From Homarus americanus (Eukaryota; Arthropoda; Malacostraca; Decapoda; Nephropidae), in assembly GCF_018991925.1 (NCBI RefSeq), contig NW_024724368.1:113672-177671 (forward strand): DNA of 64,000 nt, read 5' to 3'. This document shows positions 58,341 to 64,000 of this stretch, one piece after another. Position numbers and translations under genes: made by a program. Within the stretch, counting starts at the first letter, position 1, and each line of letters starts with the position of its first letter. The notes beneath the pieces were generated by a model, which saw only the letters and a program-made list of their open reading frames with translations, had not been told where the DNA came from and did no database searches.

Positions 58341-59253
58341 CTGTGGAAAGATGAGAAATATGGTAATTAAATAAATTAATCAAACTATAAACAATTTAAT
58401 GCTATTCAGCATGGCCTTTCAGACAATACCTCCCTAAACAACACAGGCACAATATACTGTACATCAAATGGGCATCCAAAAGCTATGTAAACACACATGT
58501 CCTAACCCAAAACTGGCAAATGTAGCTTGTTGTCCTGAATCCCTTGCCTGCCCCAAAAGCAACCCTGCTTTCCATCATTGACTTGTCTTAGTGACCTCAT
58601 TTGACCTGTTTCCAATTATCATAAAAGTGTTGAAGCTGATGTGGACACCGTGTGTGAGCCAGTGTTTCTTGGTAAATACTCAAAGAGGTTTGCTGTCACC
58701 TTGGACCCTTCAAAGAGTGTTAGGTCGTAGACAAAAGTCTCATCCATCTCCCTCCTACAGGTTGTACCTCTCTAGTCCGGCATTCTGTGGTCCGGAAACT
58801 CCCGTGGTCCGGAATGATTTTAGTTTGTCCAATAGGTAAATAGGTAGCTTTTTTTTTTCTTTTTTTTTTACTTATCTGAATTATTTTTATTATTACAGGA
58901 GTATTAAATTTTTGCCCCTCAGGCCCCAATGTGGGTCAGTGACCTATGCCCGGGTGGGCTAATCCCCTTAAAAAAACAAACAACAAAGCCGCGGGAAATT
59001 AAGGTTTGTTTACATCCGGCAGTTCGGCTGCTCTCTCTCTCTCTCTCTCTCTGCTTGTCTAAACAGAGTACAACATTTAATCCTTCAATATATATGAGCA
59101 GGAAATAAGTGTTGCTTTCATATTCTTATGTAGAGTAATGACGATATGTTTTCACATGTGCGCACTTACATACGCGCAATCTCACTTTTTTTACCATTAA
59201 TGGTTAGCTACTTATATTGTTCCTTTTATTAACATTAAATAACATTACAGGTA

Positions 59254-60119
59254 CAGTGGGGTATGCTATAACGAACGGATCCTACTACGAATATTCCTAT
59301 AACGAACGGTTTTACCTATAAAATTGAGAATGCTATAACGAACGCAACTCCTACAACGAACGCGGATGAATACGGGACTATTTCGCCTGGCGCATGAATA
59401 TTGTTGTACCGCGACCCACAACAAGAGCGTCAGGCGCCATCTTTGTCTCATTGTGTAGCCAGTGCACCACTGTTATTGTTGAAATTTCGTCTTTTGATGT
59501 GGAAATTCGCGTTATTTGTATAACTATTTTGTTATACAAGTATACAATTGTAACAATGAGTCGTCCAAAGCGAGTGAGAAAGCTAATAACCCTTGAAACT
59601 AAGAAAGAAATTATAAAGAAACGTGAGAATGGAAGAAGCATTGCGAAACTTAGTGATGAATATGGGATGGCTAAATCGACTATATGTACGATTTTGAAGA
59701 ATAAAGAGGAGTTAAAAACTGTGCAAGTGGCTAAGGGAATCTTTAGACTTAGCAAAGCAAAGTGTAATGTGATTGAAGAGATGGAAAATTTACTCTTAGT
59801 GTGGATAAAGGAGAAAGAAATGGCAGGTGGTAACATTAGTGAAGCTATAATTTGTGAGAAGGCCAGACAATTGTTTGAGGACCTTAAAGCCAAGACTCCC
59901 AGTGGAAGTGATAGTGATGTGCCAGTGTTTAGGGGTACCTGCATGCTGAATAACACTAAGGTAAGATAAAGTACCGTATTTTTTACATTTTCCACAGAAT
60001 TTTTTCAGTGTTAAGTGGTTGTATTTGGGGGCCTGGAACGGATTAATCCTATAACGAACGAATGCTATAACGAACGAGGTTCTGGAACCAATTACGTTCG
60101 TTATAGCATACCCCTACTG
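59254..60119 (+). mobile_element. pogo/Tigger-like element family 2, nested
   Basis: 866 bp flanked by TA (59252-59253, 60120-60121). Inverted repeats are CAGTGGGGTATGCTATAAC (left) and, reversed, CAGTAGGGGTATGCTATAAC (right), with several internal TATAACGAACG copies near both ends. It encodes the N-terminal part of a Tigger transposase. Confidence 0.9.
59556..59969 (+). CDS. Tigger-type transposase N-terminal fragment (CENP-B-like DNA-binding region)
   Basis: 137 codons from ATG at 59556. Residues about 1-55 form a CENP-B/pogo helix-turn-helix (KRVRKLITLETKKEIIKKRE, then KSTICTILKNK). Residues 70-120 begin the second, Tc5-type DNA-binding helix-turn-helix (LLVWIKEKEMAGGNI...). The DDE catalytic domain is wholly absent and the frame stops at 59967-59969. 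A donor-like AAG|GTAAGA lies at the very end (about 59957-59965). Full Tigger transposases are over 450 residues. The fragment could bind the element's ends if expressed (inference). Confidence 0.8.
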   Translation: MSRPKRVRKLITLETKKEIIKKRENGRSIAKLSDEYGMAKSTICTILKNKEELKTVQVAKGIFRLSKAKCNVIEEMENLLLVWIKEKEMAGGNISEAIICEKARQLFEDLKAKTPSGSDSDVPVFRGTCMLNNTKVR

Positions 60120-60660
60120 TACTTCAAACAACCATATTATTTTTTTACATTAATTTTACTACAGCTACAATCAGGGTCTTATTTTCTTCAGTTTTATATG
60201 TAGAACCAATCAGTCACTGGTTTTGTAAGCTTTAACATAAACAATGCCGGCAGCCGTCTTGTCTCCTCAAATATTCCACGTATTATTAATAAATTGTATT
60301 GTTAATTTTGCACACAAACATTAATTCAATAAAAACAAATTCAGAAACATTAATTAAAATATATATGAACAGTAAATAAGTGTTGCTTTCATATTCTTAT
60401 GTAAAGTAATGACAATATATTTTCACGTGTGCGCACTTACATTCGCGATCTCTCTTTTTTCTTTACCATTATCGTTAGCTACTTCTATTGCTCCATTTAT
60501 TAACATTAAATAACATTACTTAAAACAACCATATTAATTTTACTACAGCTACAACCAAGGCCTTATTTTCTTCAGTTTTATATGTAGAACCAGTCAGTCA
60601 TTGGTTTTGTAATCAACGAAAACAATGCTGTGTCATTTCCTCGTGTGTTTTAATATTCTA

Positions 60661-61192
60661 CAGTCAGTTCTGCTATAATGCGATAGTTGTGTTCTTGTAA
60701 AACATCATGTTATAGAAATTCGCGTAATAGAAATAACAGGGCTTATGGAGAAAATAGGGTTAGGTGCAGATTACTACTCGAAAAAAATTTAGTAGTTAGC
60801 CTAACACAAAGGATAGCACAGTCTAAATAAATGTTACATTCATATCTAATAATGAAATCATAGAGTAAATGTAACGCTTTACCTTGAAAAAATATGAATA
60901 TAACTTGATAGGGGAGAAGGGTGATTTTGAGGTTGATAACATCGAGCTTCTCTTCAAGTGTTATAGCCTTTCTTTTACGATCATCACCGGGAATGCGATC
61001 ACCAGAACGCTTCTTGGAGATATTCTTCTTTATCATATTCACAGTTAATACCACAAAATTGGAGAAATAGTAAGCAAAAATCGCGTTACAGCAAACAAGC
61101 GTTCGCGTTATAGAAATATCTTCCTCTATTCATAAATCGCGTTAGAGCCAATTCGCGTTGTCAAAACACGCGTTATAGCAGAACTCACTGTA
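60661..61192 (-). mobile_element. pogo/Tigger-like element family 3, nested
   Basis: 532 bp flanked by TA (60659-60660, 61193-61194). Ends are CAGTCAGTTCTGCTATAATG and, reversed, CAGTGAGTTCTGCTATAACG. On the minus strand a frame from 61054 contains KRSGDRIPGDDRKRKAITLE and EKLDVIN, the start of a CENP-B-type helix-turn-helix, then loses similarity. Non-autonomous. Confidence 0.85.
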
Positions 61193-61775
61193 TGTATTAT
61201 TAATGAATTGTATTGCTCATTTTGCACACATAAACATTAATTCAATAAAAAAGACATTCAGTAATAAACAATAATGAATCTTTTATACATAAGAGAAATG
61301 ACACTGTTTACACGATTATGCACGTCGTCTGCACGTTGGCAGGCCGTTCAAACTCGTCGAAATTCAAGTTTCCGCCGTCAAAATTTTTAATTATTTTTTT
61401 TTGTGTTCCAATAAAATACGTTAAGAATTAAAAACTCGCGAAATTTGAGAAGCTACTATACGACATTTAACCCTTCAATATGTCTTCAAAGGGACCATGG
61501 TGCAGAGAAAGTGGTGCTAGTGCTTTCAAGCATAAGCACAAGTCACTATCTATCCAGGAAAAGGGTGAATTTCCATGGTCCGGCACCGGTCAGGTCCCGA
61601 GGTTGCCGGACTAGAGAGGTACAACCTGTACTACCATACCTGTGAGCTCAAAGCTTTTTTTATATGACAGGTCATAAAAAGTGGGAGGTATTGATGGGGT
61701 TGAGCTCGGGGTGGTGGACCCTGGTAGGGTAGGAGGGTGCAAGTCAAGGGCCACATACATAGTGAGAGTGTATGT

Positions 61776-63739
61776 CAGGGATGGCCAACCTCCGGCGCAT
61801 GCGCCAAACGTGGTGCATTGGATGATTAGACGTGGCGCATTGCATCCCTGTGATAATAATAAAGTAAGGCAGTAAGCCTACTCATTATTTTTAGCGATTT
61901 TATTATTTGTGCACAGCATCAGACTGAAATAGAAGGAAAACTGAAGCTCGTGCTTAGGTCTGAGTTATGGAAATAATATGTGACTAAGAAAAAGGAAGAA
62001 TTCAGAAGAAGACAAATGTATTTGTTAAAAAAAGTTGTGAAAGTTTGTCGATGACAGAAGCGTCCTATGAAATTGCTTTAGCGTTGGCAAAAAAAAAGGA
62101 AGTCTTTCTCTGATGGAGAAGAAATTGTTAAGCCTTGTCTCCAAATATTTGCAAGACGTCTTGGTGATAAAAGTATTGAAAGGAAAGCAGACGAAATTGC
62201 TCTTTCAAAGCAGACAGTTACGAGACGTACCGAGGAACTCAATCATGATGTATCTCACCAACTGAAAGACCTTGTCCATTCTTGTAATTTCTTTTCTTTA
62301 GCTTTGGACGAATCAACTGACATATGTGATGTAGCCCAGTTAAGCATTTTTATAAGAGGAATTGATGATCATTTTAGTGTCTTTGAAGGACTTGTCAGTC
62401 TTGAGTCGCTTTATGGAAAAACAAGAGGATCAGACATAATTGACAAAGTAAAATCATGCCTAGAAAATCTACAATTAGATTCTAGTAAACTCATCACTGT
62501 GTGTACTGACAGAGCGCCGTCAATGATAGGTAAAGTTGCCGGGACTACAACTTTGCTTGAAAACTTTTTAAATCGTCCTCTACTAAAATATCACTGCATT
62601 ATACACCAAGAGTCACTGTGTGGAAAAACTTTAAATTTGCAGCATGTTATGTTACCGGTTGTGAAATGTGTGAATAAAATTAGAGCAAGAGCATTAATCA
62701 GACGAGAATTCAGAGAATATTGTGAAATGTTAGATTTGGAATATGGTGACCTTGTCCTTCATTGTAAGGTGCGCTGGCTTTCTAGAGGACAGGTTCTGAG
62801 TAGGTTTTGGAAACTGAAAAATACTGTTCATAATTTTCTAGAAGAGAAAAATGAGCTACCTGAGGAAAGAGCCCTTTTATGTGATAAAAACTGGCTATTT
62901 GATTTGGCATTTTTAGTTGATGTTACCAGACATCTCAATGATCTAAATTTAAAACTGCAGGGCAAGAGCAAATTGTTTCCTAGCTTAGTAAATGACATCA
63001 ATGCATTCAAGATGAAGTTAAAACTGTTCATCTCTCAGTTAGAAAATGAGGATTTGAGCCAGCTTCCGCACTTAAAAGAGCAGAGTGAATGTGCTGCTGA
63101 TAATGGCAATTTGACAAACTATACTGGAAAAATCAAGTTATTGCAAGTCATTCGAAAGTCGTTTTCGTGATTTTGCTGAAGAAGACGACTGCATACTCGC
63201 ATTTATAAACCCATTTTCACTTAGTGAACAAAAAATAATGAAGATGCCTAGTGACATACAAATGGAACTTATTGACTTGAAAACAAATTCATTATTGAAA
63301 ATGAAATTTGATGAGCTTTCCTCAGTCCCAAATGCTTCTGACATTATTAATTTCTGGCGATCATTACCCTGTGAAAATTTCCCAGAACTAAGAAAATTTG
63401 CCCAGTTATATATGAAATTGATTAAAAGCAAAACGAGGTCGCGAATGACTGATTCAAATTTGAAGAATTCTCTGCTGCTCTCAGTAACAAATTTAACTCC
63501 GAACATTGAAAGACTGGCGAAATCAAAACAGACTGAAAAGTCTCATTAAAGGTAAGTAATGTTTATCTGCTTTATCAGATATTGTTTTTATATTTAATAA
63601 TTTTATCATGTAAAAATGCTAATTATGTCTATAAACATATTTTTACAAGAAGTAGACGGGGGTACAAGAGTTGTATGGCGCATCTGAACTCGTGTGTGAA
63701 CAAATTGACGCATGGTATGTAAAAGGTTGGCCACCCCTG
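61776..63739 (+). mobile_element. hAT DNA transposon with 8-bp target duplication
   Basis: 1964 bp bounded by CAGGGATGGCCAACCT and, reversed, CAGGGGTGGCCAACCT, flanked by the perfect octamer GTGTATGT (61768-61775 and 63740-63747), the hallmark of hAT insertions. It carries an inactivated plus-strand transposase. It is inserted in the most 5' GTF3C3 intron of the window, 147 bp from pogo copy C. Confidence 0.93.
62051..63549 (+). pseudogene. Inactivated hAT transposase (GTF2IRD2/ZBED5/EPM2AIP1-like)
   Basis: Similarity runs through at least three reading-frame pieces: an N-terminal bit from ATG 62051, a shift in the poly-A run near 62090-62099, a main open stretch (to 63170) with LDESTDICDVAQLSIF and TDRAPSMIG (two catalytic Asp candidates), another shift near 63140, then a C-terminal piece to 63549. 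The C-terminal block goes from FPELRKFAQ straight to KSKTRSRMTDSNLKN: the segment that normally holds the catalytic Glu (a CEQ-type motif) is deleted. The element cannot encode an active enzyme. Confidence 0.85.
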
Positions 63740-63747
63740 GTGTATGT

Positions 63748-64000
63748 AGTCTTAGAATTATCCTTAACACCTGAAGGTGTTAAGGTTGGTGTATGTAGCT
63801 TAACGTTGATAGCCACAATGACTCAGGCAGTTGATAGGCCTAAAGCCCAAACAACTACCCAACCAACCAACCAGGAGGGTGGGTGTCTGGGGAGGTGTCA
63901 TATGGACTTAACTTTCCCTTAGTTATCTATGCCATTACTTGAGATTCTGGGGTGGAATGCAAGTGAGCTTTTGGCAGGTAATGTGCCATAAGGGTTGATA
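63748..64000. other. Right end of window, intronic, nothing recognised
   Basis: Apart from a short inverted pair (CCTTAACACC with GGTGTTAAGG, 63762-63785) I see no feature. Confidence 0.4.

Larger units (their letters stand above)
58758..61628 (+). mobile_element. pogo-like element family 1, copy C, with two nested insertions
   Basis: 2871 bp flanked by TA (58756-58757, 61629-61630). Both ends are well preserved (CAGGTTGTACCTCTCTAGTC). Removing the nested elements (59254-60119 and 60661-61192, each with its TA) leaves about 1.47 kb, the size of copy B. The transposase start ATG at 61480 opens 41 codons: the stop seen in copies A and B is absent, but the frame runs into the terminal repeat. 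It lies in a GTF3C3 intron. Confidence 0.88.

Noticed and set aside
59378..59995. 205-codon minus-strand frame
   Set aside because: Antisense shadow of the Tigger N-terminal fragment; hydrophobic composition without a recognised domain.

Overview
The window looks like repeat-rich nuclear DNA of an arthropod, most likely a decapod crustacean. The one host gene has metazoan-type introns of 5.6 and 9.4 kb, filled with pogo/Tigger-like and hAT DNA transposons. Elsewhere there are Ty3/Gypsy LTR elements, a tRNA-derived SINE of a type I associate with decapods, very long (TA)n tracts and kilobase-scale satellites. Nothing prokaryotic is present. The species call is inference.

Layout, left to right. 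Positions 1-3265 and 7359-17607 form one 23-bp satellite with kilobase-scale higher-order duplications. It is split by a complete-looking Ty3/Gypsy LTR element (3266-7358), whose single open frame encodes Gag, protease and integrase but no reverse transcriptase or RNase H. A 100-N gap (17608-17707) separates this satellite from an unrelated 28-bp minisatellite (17708-21994). Positions 22000-35280 are mostly non-coding: short tandem repeats, an 87-bp minisatellite (27641-28510), a 5'-truncated SINE with a 13-bp target-site duplication (30475-30798), a Penelope-like repeat fragment with a hammerhead-ribozyme-like core (about 32653-32880), and a possible promoter (25784-26450).

Positions 35421-38160 hold two copies of one minus-oriented LTR family. 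One is an LTR-internal-LTR element with a tRNA-Trp-like primer site and no pol. The other is a solo LTR that splits a decayed THAP-domain sequence. A broken Gypsy pol follows (38808-40902).

From 42180 to the right end runs the minus-strand 3' part of GTF3C3 (TFIIIC subunit with tetratricopeptide repeats). Three coding exons are visible (58108-58340, 52352-52546, 42180-42915), with matching splice sites and phases and 387 encoded residues; the 5' exons lie beyond the window. Its introns hold a near-intact hAT transposase, three copies of one pogo-like family (the third carries two other pogo-like elements nested inside), several smaller TA-flanked inverted-repeat elements, and a second, inactivated hAT element with a perfect 8-bp target duplication.

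The most notable observations are the RT-less Gag-protease-integrase retroelement, the recurrence of pogo-type elements that keep only the transposase N-terminal DNA-binding region, the split THAP relic, the hammerhead-like core and a miRNA-like hairpin in a GTF3C3 intron. All calls come from reading the sequence; no database search was run.
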